Notes under the pieces: model-generated
Told to the model about the DNA's origin: nothing
Seen by the model: only the letters and a program-made list of their open reading frames with translations
Databases searched by the model: none
Made by a program: the position numbers and the translations under genes
In this document: positions 15,623 to 22,366 of the stretch, piece after piece
How positions within the stretch are numbered: the stretch's first letter is position 1
How the letters are laid out: every line of letters starts with the position of its first letter
NCBI GenBank assembly: GCA_910578665.1
Contig: CAJTQU010000027.1
Location: forward strand, 1 to 22,366
Length of the DNA stretch: 22,366 bases
Direction: 5' to 3'
DNA from: an uncultured Muribaculaceae bacterium
Lineage (GTDB): Bacteria; Bacteroidota; Bacteroidia; Bacteroidales; Muribaculaceae

Positions 15623-16699
15623 TTATTTAGCGTGGATGTCTTCAAATTCCTTCATGCAGGCAACAAGTGCCTCAACGCTCTCCATGGGCAGTGCGTTGTA
15701 GAGAGATGCACGGAAGCCGCCTACATCGCGGTGACCCTTGATACCCATCATGCCGCGTTCGGTAGCGAAATCGAAGAATGCTTTTTCAAGCTCTTTGTAT
15801 TCGGGCTTCATAACGAAGCATACGTTCATGATAGAGCGGTCCTCCTTGTTGGGGATAGTGGCTACGAATATCTTGCTGTTGTCGATAGCGTCATACAGCT
15901 TTTCAGCCTTAGCGATGTCCATCTTTTCGATTTCGCGCAGACCGCCGAGGCTCTTGTAGTATTTAAGAGTCTGCAGTGCAGAGTAGATGGGGAGTACCGG
16001 AGGAGTATTGAACATAGAACCCTTGTCAACGTGAGTCTGGTATTTCAGCATTGTGGGGATAACGCGGTCTACCTGGCCCAGGGCGCTGTCCTTAACAATC
16101 ACGATAGTCACACCTGAAGGAGCGAGGTTCTTCTGTGCGCCGGCATAGATCATGTCATATTTAGACACGTCTACGGGACGAGAGAAGATGTCAGAGCTCA
16201 TGTCGCATATCATGCGTACGGGCACATCGGGGTCTTTACGGATTTCAGTACCGTAGATTGTATTGTTAGAAGTGTAGTGGAAGTAGTCAACGTCGGCAGG
16301 TACTGTCCAGTCTTTGGGAATTGCTGTGTAGTTGCATTCTTTGCCTGAAGCTACTACGTCAACTTCGCCGAAGAGTTTGGCCTCTTTGATAGCCTTTGAC
16401 GCCCATACGCCTGTATCAAGGTATGCTGCTTTCTTTTTGAGGAAGTTCATAGGAGCCATAGCGAACTGGAGGCTTGCGCCGCCGCCGAGGAAGAGCACTG
16501 AGTAACCTTCGGGTACTTCGAGAAGCTCTTTCACGAGTGCCACAGCCTCGTCTACTACTGCCTGGAACTGTTTGCTGCGGTGTGAGATCTCAAGGATTGA
16601 GAGGCCCATGTCAGCAAAATTGATGATGGCGTCAGCCGTGTTCTTAATGGTATACTGGCTCAGAATGCAGGGACCAGCATAAAAATTGTGTTTCTTCAT
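15623..16699 (-). CDS. serC: Phosphoserine aminotransferase SerC
   Basis: SerC is a PLP enzyme that converts 3-phosphohydroxypyruvate and glutamate to phosphoserine (and also serves the DXP-dependent vitamin B6 route in some bacteria). The 358-residue product is the normal length. Visible features are FYAGPCILS at the N terminus, LEISHRSKQF (36-45), the PLP-phosphate loop GGGASLQF (72-79), and Lys190 in GAQKNLAPSG, the Schiff-base lysine. The C terminus has GFRASLYNALP, which binds substrate carboxylate. It is first in the serC-serA pair; no serB phosphatase gene is in the window. A possible promoter lies about 110 bases upstream (16808-16837). Confidence 0.96.
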   Translation of the reverse strand: MKKHNFYAGPCILSQYTIKNTADAIINFADMGLSILEISHRSKQFQAVVDEAVALVKELLEVPEGYSVLFLGGGASLQFAMAPMNFLKKKAAYLDTGVWASKAIKEAKLFGEVDVVASGKECNYTAIPKDWTVPADVDYFHYTSNNTIYGTEIRKDPDVPVRMICDMSSDIFSRPVDVSKYDMIYAGAQKNLAPSGVTIVIVKDSALGQVDRVIPTMLKYQTHVDKGSMFNTPPVLPIYSALQTLKYYKSLGGLREIEKMDIAKAEKLYDAIDNSKIFVATIPNKEDRSIMNVCFVMKPEYKELEKAFFDFATERGMMGIKGHRDVGGFRASLYNALPMESVEALVACMKEFEDIHAK

Positions 16700-16807
16700 G
16701 AATGTTGGTAATTTATGTGAAACGGGTTAATTTATAAATTTCGATTTTTTGACAGAGCACTAACGGCAGGTCTTTGGCTGCTGGTCTGGCGCTCCTGAAT
16801 TCAACCG

Positions 16808-16837
16808 CGAAATTACAACAAAAAAACTGAACAGCAA
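16808..16837 (-). promoter_or_regulatory. Possible promoter of serC
   Basis: On the minus strand, TTG at 16837-16835, a 19-base spacer, then TAATTTCG at 16815-16808, which is one base away from TAnnTTTG. If used it gives a leader of about 100 bases. The stretch 16700-17002 holds no gene; it carries this element and, on the other strand, the acyltransferase promoter candidates. Confidence 0.4.
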
Positions 16838-16912
16838 CAATTTTATTGAGAAACTTTTTATGCATCGTCAAGAATATGGCGTTGTGGAGCTGGCTATATG
16901 CCGGAAAGTATG

Positions 16913-16920
16913 TAAATTTG
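16913..16920 (+). promoter_or_regulatory. Candidate -7 box upstream of the second acyltransferase
   Basis: TAAATTTG matches TAnnTTTG and is followed by GC, as at many Bacteroidetes promoters, but only CTG is found at the -33 position. It would give a leader of about 75 bases before the ATG at 17003. Confidence 0.4.
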
Positions 16921-16957
16921 CACCCATCAATCACATGCAGCTGTTTGTACAGGTGTT

Positions 16958-16991
16958 TTTGTCTGTTTTACGCTGCATTTGTTTATATTTG
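16958..16991 (+). promoter_or_regulatory. Alternative promoter of the second acyltransferase
   Basis: TTTG at 16958-16961, a 22-base spacer (2 longer than usual) and TATATTTG at 16984-16991, ending 11 bases before the ATG at 17003. If used, the transcript would be nearly leaderless. It competes with the box at 16913-16920, and the sequence alone does not decide between them. Confidence 0.4.
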
Positions 16992-17002
16992 TAATATTTC
17001 TT

Positions 17003-18091
17003 ATGAGGTGCGGTTATCCCCAGATTACATCTGCTTTTGAATTGTTGCGCTTCCCTTTGATTTTAGGGGTTGTGATGATACATTGTGACATATCGTTGTA
17101 TTTGCCGGCTGAAGCGGCGGCATTTGACGAGGCTTTACGGGTGTTTACAAAATGCGTGCTCAGGATTTGTGTCCCATTGTTTTTTGTGATGTCCGGTTTT
17201 TTGTTTTTCCGTAGTGGAACTCTTGGCCGTAAGTCTTTGTTGGAAAAGTGGCGCAGGCGTGTGCACACATTGCTGGTGCCGTATCTCATATGGAACACGC
17301 TGGGACTGTTGTGCATGCTGCTGAAGAAGGCTCCTCTGCTGGCCGGTTATTTCCCTCAATATTCAGATTTCCATATTTCGTTTGGCACATTGATGTCGGG
17401 GTATGTCGCGGTGGGCGATTATCCTTATGACTTTGTACTGTGGTTTATCAGGGATTTGATGGTATGTGTGGCTTTGGCGCCGTTATTGTGGCGTTTTTTA
17501 CGTAGTACCCGTTTTGCAGGGGTATGCGTGTTGTTTCTGGCATCGTTGGTTTTTAAAGTGTGTGGATTTTCCTTGTCGGAATGGGTGTGCGATTTGTCAG
17601 TGTCGTTATTTTGGTTTTCTCTTGGCGCGGTATTGCCTATATGCGGTGTCGGCAATAGGGGCATTGACTGCTTTTTACGCCTGATGCCTGCCGCATGGTT
17701 TTTGTCATCGCTGGCGCTTGTGGTGTTTGCATCCGGCAATCCCTGGATATACAGGTGCCAGGACATGCTTGTGCAGTTCACCGGAGTGTTTGCCGCCCTG
17801 TATGTAGCGCTATATCTCACAGGGCGTGGATACGCGGTATCGCCCTGGCTTGTGTCATCCACATTCTTTGTATATGCTTTTCATGGCCTGTATACCGGTT
17901 TGGTGGTTAAGTCGGTAGTGGCGGTTTTTCCTCCTTTGTCTGACTTGGCGGCATTTGCTGATTATTGTATTATATTTTTATCAGTGGTAGCCGTGTCACT
18001 TGTATTTTATTTTATATTAGGTCGTTATGCTTCTGGCGTTTTGCCTTTTCTTGGCACGCGCAGGCCGCGCAATGGGAAAGAGGTGGGGTAA
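17003..18091 (+). CDS. Acyltransferase-3 family membrane protein (second copy)
   Basis: An integral membrane protein of about 362 residues, also of the acyltransferase-3 family but not closely similar to the copy at 10913-11974. It opens with SAFELLRFPLILGVVMIHCD (His27 in the first helix) and has RICVPLFFVMSGFLFFRSG, the family's second motif, then about ten hydrophobic helices. The reading frame extends back to a TTG at 16979, adding eight hydrophobic residues, but that would lie inside the -7 box, so I prefer the ATG at 17003. This type (RFPLI---MIHC, SGFLFF) resembles O-acetyltransferases that modify polysaccharides or lipids; the acceptor is unknown. The gene is notably T-rich on its coding strand compared with its neighbours. 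It stands alone, divergent from serC and closed by the hairpin at 18093-18129. Confidence 0.88.
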   Translation: MRCGYPQITSAFELLRFPLILGVVMIHCDISLYLPAEAAAFDEALRVFTKCVLRICVPLFFVMSGFLFFRSGTLGRKSLLEKWRRRVHTLLVPYLIWNTLGLLCMLLKKAPLLAGYFPQYSDFHISFGTLMSGYVAVGDYPYDFVLWFIRDLMVCVALAPLLWRFLRSTRFAGVCVLFLASLVFKVCGFSLSEWVCDLSVSLFWFSLGAVLPICGVGNRGIDCFLRLMPAAWFLSSLALVVFASGNPWIYRCQDMLVQFTGVFAALYVALYLTGRGYAVSPWLVSSTFFVYAFHGLYTGLVVKSVVAVFPPLSDLAAFADYCIIFLSVVAVSLVFYFILGRYASGVLPFLGTRRPRNGKEVG

Positions 18092-18092
18092 A

Positions 18093-18129
18093 AATAAGAG
18101 TGCTGCAGAATTTCTGCAGCACTCTTATT
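18093..18129. terminator. Bidirectional terminator between acyltransferase and tRNA
   Basis: A perfect 16-bp stem, AATAAGAGTGCTGCAG (18093-18108) with CTGCAGCACTCTTATT (18114-18129), and a 5-base loop. It begins 1 base after the acyltransferase stop and ends 3 bases before the 3' end of the minus-strand tRNA, so it can end both transcripts. Confidence 0.88.
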
Positions 18130-18132
18130 AAG

Positions 18133-18206
18133 TAGCGGGATCGAGAATTGAACTCGAGACCTCCGGGTTATGAATCCGACGCTCTAACCAACTGAGCTAT
18201 CCCGCC
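18133..18206 (-). tRNA. tRNA-Met (anticodon CAT)
   Basis: A 74-base cloverleaf read on the minus strand. The acceptor stem GGCGGGA pairs with TCCCGCT (one G-U at the first pair) followed by A73. The D arm is GCTC-AGTTGGTTA-GAGC, the anticodon loop TTCATAA gives CAT, and the T arm is TCGAG-TTCAATT-CTCGA. CCA is not encoded. The first pair is a normal G-U, so it is not the initiator tRNA, which has an unpaired first position. The anticodon stem has an A-C mismatch at its loop end (31-39). CAT could also be a tRNA-Ile2 whose C34 is changed to lysidine; the body resembles elongator Met more, but I cannot rule this out. It has its own promoter upstream. Confidence 0.92.
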
Positions 18207-18248
18207 ATTGTAAGCATTTTGAGGTGCCCCTCTTTTGCTTTTGCGGTG

Positions 18249-18280
18249 CAAAGTTAGGCACTTTTTTTTATCTGGCCAAA
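18249..18280 (-). promoter_or_regulatory. Promoter of the tRNA
   Basis: On the minus strand, TTTG at 18280-18277, a 20-base spacer and TAACTTTG at 18256-18249, a full consensus match. The mature tRNA 5' end is 42 bases downstream, leaving a short leader to be removed by RNase P. Confidence 0.85.
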
Positions 18281-18393
18281 TTTTTGCCGGATAATTTTTT
18301 GCCATAAAAATAGCATGTTTGTTTTAGTGTGTTATAACAATCTGGTTAATAAGTAAGTAGTTCTATTAGGTCGTGTTGTGGAAAAGATTCTTA

Positions 18394-18425
18394 TTTGGCT
18401 TGTTAAAGGGAAAATGTTAAATTTG
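18394..18425 (+). promoter_or_regulatory. Promoter of the flippase-like gene and kdsB
   Basis: TTTG at 18394-18397, a 20-base spacer and TAAATTTG at 18418-18425, a full consensus match, 28 bases before the ATG at 18454. The 113 bases between this and the divergent tRNA promoter are AT-rich with no other signal that I can see. Confidence 0.85.
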
Positions 18426-18453
18426 CAATAATTAACTGATACCGTGAAATTAT

Positions 18454-19545
18454 ATGATCGATAAAAATAAGGAACTTGTGTCAGATGCCGGATCTGCAGG
18501 CAAGGTGTTTTCTCTATGGAAAGTTTTGCTGCCTGTAGCCATAGGTCTGGCTGCTGTCGCATGGATGTTTTGGCGTGACGCGAAGTCGCAGAATATAGGG
18601 GCAGAGTTGTCGCAGATAGATTTTTCTCCCTATGTCATATGCTGTATTGCATTGGCGTGGTTGTTTATGATAGGGCGTGATTTCGGGCTTTGCTGGCGAT
18701 TTCGCGTGTTGACAGACGGCGATTTGAGTTGGAAACAGGCGATGAGGGTTACGTGTCTTTGTGAGTTTACATCGGCTGTCACCCCGACGGCGGTAGGGGG
18801 AAGTTCGCTCGGAATGTTGTTCCTTAACAGAGAAAATATAGAATTAGGACGGGCTACTACTTTGATGCTGGCTACGTTGTTTCTAGACGAACTGTTCTTT
18901 GTGGTGGCGTGTCCGATTATAGTTCTGTTTACCCCTTTGCGAGAATTGTTTGCTACTGGCGGTGGTTTTGGTGCCGGGTTAGAGGTGACTTTCTGGCTTA
19001 TATATTCCGGTATATTTCTTTGGACATTGTTTTTGTTTTTAGGCATAATAGTCTGGCCGGGCGGTATCAGAAGATTGTTAGTTCGTCTCTTTTCTATATC
19101 CTGGCTGCGTCGTTGGCAGCCTCGTGTGGTCGCTATGGGGGCCAATATGCAGGCCACGTCAACTTCATTGCGGTCTAAATCGTTTAAATTTTGGATTCAG
19201 GTGTTTTGTGGAACCTCTTTGTCGTGGATTTCTCGCTTCTTGGTCGTAAATGCCCTGTTTTTGGCTTTTGTCCCATCGGCAGACGCCTGTCAGTGGCTCA
19301 TATTTGCTCGTCAGACCGCAGTGTGGGTAGTGCTCATGGTGAGTCCCACGCCCGGAGGGGCCGGGCTGAGCGAATGGCTGTTTTCCGAGTTTTATGACAC
19401 ACTCATCCCTACTGCGGCTCTGTCTTTGGTCATGGCTATCAGCTGGCGTATAGTGTCTTATTATATATATTTGCTTATAGGGGCTGTATTGGTGCCTAAA
19501 TGGCTTAGGGACAGTTTCGGCGGACGTAAAAAAAGTAAATTGTGA
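18454..19545 (+). CDS. Flippase-like membrane protein of the YbhN/UPF0104 family
   Basis: A 363-residue protein with a short hydrophilic N terminus and about eight membrane helices. Its family (PF03706, lysylphosphatidylglycerol synthase TM region) is recognised by EFTSAVTPTAVGGSSLG (about 108-124) and VSPTPGGAGLSEWLFSEF (about 293-310). Members are membrane proteins thought to move lipids or to be the flippase part of MprF; no aminoacyltransferase domain is present here, so it does not make lysyl-PG. It sits 7 bases before kdsB and shares its promoter, which suggests a role in outer-membrane or lipid handling, but the substrate is unknown. The LPG-synthase name often given to this family would be misleading for this protein. 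Confidence 0.85.
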   Translation: MIDKNKELVSDAGSAGKVFSLWKVLLPVAIGLAAVAWMFWRDAKSQNIGAELSQIDFSPYVICCIALAWLFMIGRDFGLCWRFRVLTDGDLSWKQAMRVTCLCEFTSAVTPTAVGGSSLGMLFLNRENIELGRATTLMLATLFLDELFFVVACPIIVLFTPLRELFATGGGFGAGLEVTFWLIYSGIFLWTLFLFLGIIVWPGGIRRLLVRLFSISWLRRWQPRVVAMGANMQATSTSLRSKSFKFWIQVFCGTSLSWISRFLVVNALFLAFVPSADACQWLIFARQTAVWVVLMVSPTPGGAGLSEWLFSEFYDTLIPTAALSLVMAISWRIVSYYIYLLIGAVLVPKWLRDSFGGRKKSKL

Positions 19546-19552
19546 TTTTTAT

Positions 19553-20329
19553 ATGAAGTATAAATATTCGGCTATAATTCCGGCTCGCTATGCATCGAGC
19601 CGCTTTCCTGGCAAACCTTTGGCACTACTTGGTGGCAGACCTGTGATACTGCATGTATTGGAGAATGTGGAAAAGGCGGGAATACCTGCCGTAGTGGCTA
19701 CCGATGACCTGCGCATTGCGCAATGTGTGGAGAGCGCCGGAGGTGTGGCTGTCATGACGCGTGCCGACCATCGTTGCGGTACCGACCGGGTGCGTGAGGC
19801 TATGGACATAATATCGGCCTCGGATGCAGGCATCCGGCCCGACGTGGTAATTAATGTGCAGGGTGACGAACCTTTTATCCATCCGTCTCAATTGCAGACG
19901 ATAATGGATATTTTTGAAAACGCTCCCGGTACAGATATTGCCACCCTGGCTCGCCCAGTGCCTCCAGGAACGCCGTTTGTCGTGGTGGAAGATCCTAATA
20001 AAGTTAAAGTGGTATGCAGCAGCGACGGGCAGGCTTTGTATTTTTCGCGAAGTCCCATACCATACAGCAGAGGTGTGGATGACAGAGATGCATGGACCAC
20101 TTTCCACCAGTATCTGTTTCATATCGGTATTTATGCATTCCGTGTGCCTGTGCTACGGCATGTGACCGAAATGCAGCCCTCGCCGCTCGAAACGGCTGAG
20201 AGTTTAGAACAGTTGCGGTGGCTCCAGGCCGGGCTGAAGATCGGGGTCGGCATCACAGATATAGAGACAATAGGCATAGATACTCCGTCAGACTTGCAGG
20301 CTGCCGAGGAATTTCTGAGCAGAGGCTGA
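19553..20329 (+). CDS. kdsB: 3-deoxy-manno-octulosonate cytidylyltransferase KdsB
   Basis: KdsB joins CTP and Kdo to form CMP-Kdo, the activated sugar for the inner core of lipopolysaccharide. The 258-residue product is the usual length. It shows the nucleotide-binding IPARYASSRFPGKPL (9-23), RADHRCGTDRV (70-80), NVQGDEPF (101-108) and the YFSRSPIPYSR segment (about 159-169), followed by HIGIYAFR and SLEQLRWL. Seven bases separate it from the flippase-like gene, so both share the promoter at 18394-18425. After the stop there is a small hairpin (GAACAT/ATGTTC, 20342-20347 with 20359-20364) without a U-tract, which is at most a weak terminator. Confidence 0.96.
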   Translation: MKYKYSAIIPARYASSRFPGKPLALLGGRPVILHVLENVEKAGIPAVVATDDLRIAQCVESAGGVAVMTRADHRCGTDRVREAMDIISASDAGIRPDVVINVQGDEPFIHPSQLQTIMDIFENAPGTDIATLARPVPPGTPFVVVEDPNKVKVVCSSDGQALYFSRSPIPYSRGVDDRDAWTTFHQYLFHIGIYAFRVPVLRHVTEMQPSPLETAESLEQLRWLQAGLKIGVGITDIETIGIDTPSDLQAAEEFLSRG

Positions 20330-20373
20330 CGGCGCAGTGCAGAACATGGTCTGACAGAATGTTCAGCTAAAAC

Positions 20374-20404
20374 TTTGCTATGTCGCCAAAAAATAGTAAT
20401 TTTG
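20374..20404 (+). promoter_or_regulatory. Promoter of pfp
   Basis: TTTG at 20374-20377, a 19-base spacer and TAATTTTG at 20397-20404, a full consensus match. The start codon is 134 bases downstream, the longest well-supported leader in the window. Confidence 0.8.
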
Positions 20405-20538
20405 TGTCGGTATTAGTAGCAAGTCTTCAAAGGGCTGCGTATAATTATTCTATGAAAATCCCAAATAAGCAGTAAAACTGCGTTGAACAGTTAGTGAGGC
20501 CCTTTGACAACTCAAAATTTTAAACATATATACATTGC
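20405..20538 (+). promoter_or_regulatory. Long structured leader of pfp, possible attenuator
   Basis: The leader can fold by an outer stem, TCAAAGGGC (20427-20435) with GCCCTTTGA (20499-20507), plus one G-U pair. Inside it are two alternative hairpins that share bases: GCAGT/ACTGC (20469-20473 with 20477-20481) and AACTG/CAGTT (20476-20480 with 20488-20492). A 7-codon frame, MKIPNKQ, runs from 20452 and stops (TAA, 20473-20475) inside the first hairpin. There is no U-tract after either, so transcription attenuation is not shown; the arrangement only suggests control by structure. Confidence 0.4.
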
Positions 20539-22197
20539 ATGAAAAAGAGTGCATTGCAGCGTGTGCGTGCTGATTATCAGCCAAAGCTCCCTTTTGCCCT
20601 CCAGGGCCCTGTAAAGATCAAGATAGGGGAGAAGACGCAGTCTGTGGCCGACCAGGAAGAAATTGCCAGGCTGTTTCCGAATACTTACGGTCTGCCCGTT
20701 ATAGAGTTTGAGCGCGATGAGAACCCTACCCGTGTGGAAGAGCCGTTTAACGTGGGTATTATACTCAGTGGAGGCCAGGCGCCCGGCGGACATAATGTGG
20801 TCAGCGGTATTTTTGACGGCATTAAAAGTCTGAACAGAGAGTGTCGTCTGTATGGTTTTCTGATGGGGCCAAGTGGCTTTGTCAATCACCAGTATATGGA
20901 ACTTACAGCCGGTATTATTAAAGAATACCGCAATACCGGAGGCTTTGACATAATCGGATCGGGCCGTACTAAGCTAGAGACTCCCGAGCAGTTTGACAAA
21001 GGTCTGAAAATTCTTGAAGAGCTTAATATCAAGGCGCTTGTGATAATAGGCGGTGATGATTCCAACACAAATGCGGCAGTACTGGCAGAATATTACAAGG
21101 CCAAGGGTGTCGATGTGCAGGTCATAGGCGTGCCTAAGACAATAGACGGTGACCTTAAGAATAAGTGGATTGAGACATCTTTTGGTTTTGATACTGCCTG
21201 CAAGGTGTATAGCGAGGTGATAGGCAATATACAGCGTGATTGTAATTCCGCGAAGAAGTATTACCATTTCATCAAGCTCATGGGTCGCTCAGCCTCGCAT
21301 ATAGCTTTGGAATGCGCTCTTGAGACCCAGCCTAATATATGCATTATTTCCGAAGAGATTCTTGCCAAACGTATGACACTTGACAATATAGTGAGTTATG
21401 TGGCATACGTGGTCAGCGAGCGTGCGAAGCTCGGATGGAATTTCGGCACGGTACTGATACCGGAAGGATTGATAGAGTTTATCCCCTCGATGAAAGTTCT
21501 CATATCAGAGCTTAACGAAGTTCTGGCAGCCCATAATGAGGAACTGGCCGGACTGGATGAGGATAATAAGTTGATCACAATATATTCATATCTTACACCG
21601 GCCAATGCGGACTTATATAAGAGTCTGCCTAAGCAGATAGCCTTGCAGTTAAGTCTGGACCGCGATAGTCACGGCAATGTCCAGGTCTCGCTGATTGAGA
21701 CAGAGAAACTTATCTCAGAGATGGTGGAGAAGCGACTGGAGGAAATGAAAGAGCAGGGCCTGTATGTCGGCAAGTTTGCCACTCAGCACCACTTCTTCGG
21801 ATATGAGGGACGTTGTGCGGATCCGTCTAATTTTGATGCGGACTATACTTACGCTCTAGGGTTTAATGCAGCTATGCTGATTAATGCCGGTCTGACCGGA
21901 TATATGAGTTCGGTGAGAAACCTTACAGAGCATACAGAAGAATGGATAGCCGGCGGCATTCCTATCACTATGATGATGAATATGGAGCGTCGTAACGGTC
22001 AGATGAAGCCGGTGATACAGAAAGCCCTTGTGAAACTCAATGGACGTCCGTACCTAAAGTTTGCTTCACAACGTGAGACATGCAGTCTTAACACCCTTTA
22101 CCAGTATCCGGGTCCAATCCAGTATTTCGGTCCTCCCGAAGTATGCGACCGCCCTTCAATGACACTTTTGCTCGAGCATAACAAAGAGATTTATTAA
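20539..22197 (+). CDS. pfp: Pyrophosphate-dependent 6-phosphofructokinase
   Basis: This enzyme phosphorylates fructose 6-phosphate with pyrophosphate, a reversible step of glycolysis in the cytoplasm. The 552-residue protein is of the long PPi-PFK class. Motifs in order are ILSGGQAPGGHN (75-86), IIGGDDSNTNAA (169-180), VPKTIDGDLKNKW (198-210) and MGRSASHIALE (248-258). Asp174 in GGDDS and Lys200 in PKTIDGD are the two residues that mark PPi use; ATP-dependent PFK has Gly at both places. Residues 1-70 form an N-terminal extension, and there is a long insert in the C-terminal half, as in plant and Bacteroides PFPs. The start MKKSALQRVRADYQPKLP is the first ATG after the leader. A hairpin terminator follows. 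Confidence 0.95.
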   Translation: MKKSALQRVRADYQPKLPFALQGPVKIKIGEKTQSVADQEEIARLFPNTYGLPVIEFERDENPTRVEEPFNVGIILSGGQAPGGHNVVSGIFDGIKSLNRECRLYGFLMGPSGFVNHQYMELTAGIIKEYRNTGGFDIIGSGRTKLETPEQFDKGLKILEELNIKALVIIGGDDSNTNAAVLAEYYKAKGVDVQVIGVPKTIDGDLKNKWIETSFGFDTACKVYSEVIGNIQRDCNSAKKYYHFIKLMGRSASHIALECALETQPNICIISEEILAKRMTLDNIVSYVAYVVSERAKLGWNFGTVLIPEGLIEFIPSMKVLISELNEVLAAHNEELAGLDEDNKLITIYSYLTPANADLYKSLPKQIALQLSLDRDSHGNVQVSLIETEKLISEMVEKRLEEMKEQGLYVGKFATQHHFFGYEGRCADPSNFDADYTYALGFNAAMLINAGLTGYMSSVRNLTEHTEEWIAGGIPITMMMNMERRNGQMKPVIQKALVKLNGRPYLKFASQRETCSLNTLYQYPGPIQYFGPPEVCDRPSMTLLLEHNKEIY

Positions 22198-22203
22198 TCT
22201 GCC

Positions 22204-22274
22204 CTGACAATAAAGAAAAGCCCGAAACTGTATCAGCGATGATGAACTGTTTCACGGGCTTTTCTTGTTGTCAG
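22204..22274 (+). terminator. Terminator of pfp
   Basis: AAGAAAAGCCCG (22213-22224) pairs with CGGGCTTTTCTT (22255-22266), and CTGACAA (22204-22210) with TTGTCAG (22268-22274) extends the stem. AAAC/GTTT lengthens it inward past a 2-base bulge. The 3' arm contains CTTTTCTTG, an interrupted U-tract. From 22275 to the window end at 22366 I see no supported feature. Confidence 0.8.
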
Positions 22275-22366
22275 TATATGAAAAGAAGCCTGCGGTCGGG
22301 CTGCACATGCCCTGTGGCGTCCTGAAAAATATTGACGGGTCAGAGGGTTTGAGATTATGAATGAAT

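Noticed and set aside
15632..16117. 161-codon reading frame antisense to serC
   Set aside because: It is the complement of a fully conserved gene and has no promoter or family resemblance; the same applies to long antisense frames at 5867-6424 and 12930-13418.
16979..17002. TTG start eight codons upstream for the second acyltransferase
   Set aside because: The extra codons lie within the likely -7 box and add only a few hydrophobic residues; the ATG at 17003 fits better.
22275..22366. Possible end of another gene at the right edge
   Set aside because: No frame on either strand shows family character over these 92 bases; too short to call.
1..22366. Mobile elements, CRISPR arrays, defence or toxin-antitoxin genes
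   Set aside because: No transposase, integrase, phage gene, direct-repeat array, toxin-antitoxin pair or attachment-site duplication was found; the one tRNA shows no repeated 3' end nearby.

Overview
This is ordinary, gene-dense chromosome from a member of the Bacteroidetes, most likely the order Bacteroidales (a Muribaculaceae-like gut lineage is my guess, not something the sequence proves). Three things point there. At least seven start regions carry the phylum-specific promoter, a TAnnTTTG -7 box, usually with TTTG or TTG 19-20 bases upstream, and Shine-Dalgarno sequences are not evident. Several genes are Bacteroidetes types: a DUF4290 protein, MurA with Asp in place of the catalytic Cys, and a SerA ending in TPKKMGAQT. 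There are no insertion sequences, prophage genes, CRISPR arrays or rRNA genes.

Layout. (1) Positions 1-1000 are AT-rich and hold a broken secreted CarboxypepD_reg-like gene on the minus strand, split by a 1-base frameshift. (2) Positions 1222-7274 are a plus-strand operon: recJ, recQ, a COG2509 FAD-dependent dehydrogenase and tsaB. (3) Positions 7287-10893 are a second plus-strand operon: DUF4290 protein, murA, rimM, a 107-residue acidic unknown and an OmpA-like lipid-free envelope protein, ending in a strong bidirectional terminator. (4) Positions 10913-14594, minus strand: aroE, then lepA and an acyltransferase-3 membrane protein that overlaps lepA. (5) Positions 14624-16815, minus strand: serC and serA (serine biosynthesis) with a 23-bp perfect hairpin terminator. 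(6) From about 16913: a second acyltransferase-3 gene on the plus strand, a shared terminator, a minus-strand tRNA with anticodon CAT, then a flippase-like membrane protein with kdsB (CMP-Kdo synthesis). (7) From 20374: a PPi-dependent phosphofructokinase gene with a long structured leader and a terminator after it.

How they fit together. The contents are mostly housekeeping: DNA repair (RecJ/RecQ), tRNA modification (TsaB), ribosome function (RimM, LepA), peptidoglycan (MurA), outer-membrane glycolipid (KdsB), aromatic and serine synthesis (AroE, SerC, SerA) and glycolysis (PPi-PFK). I did not find a new defence, mobile or biosynthetic system. The points most worth a second look are the SerA that lacks the family's catalytic Glu-His pair, the pfp leader with a 7-codon reading frame and two mutually exclusive hairpins, the frameshifted surface gene, and the unknown genes embedded in the murA-rimM operon.
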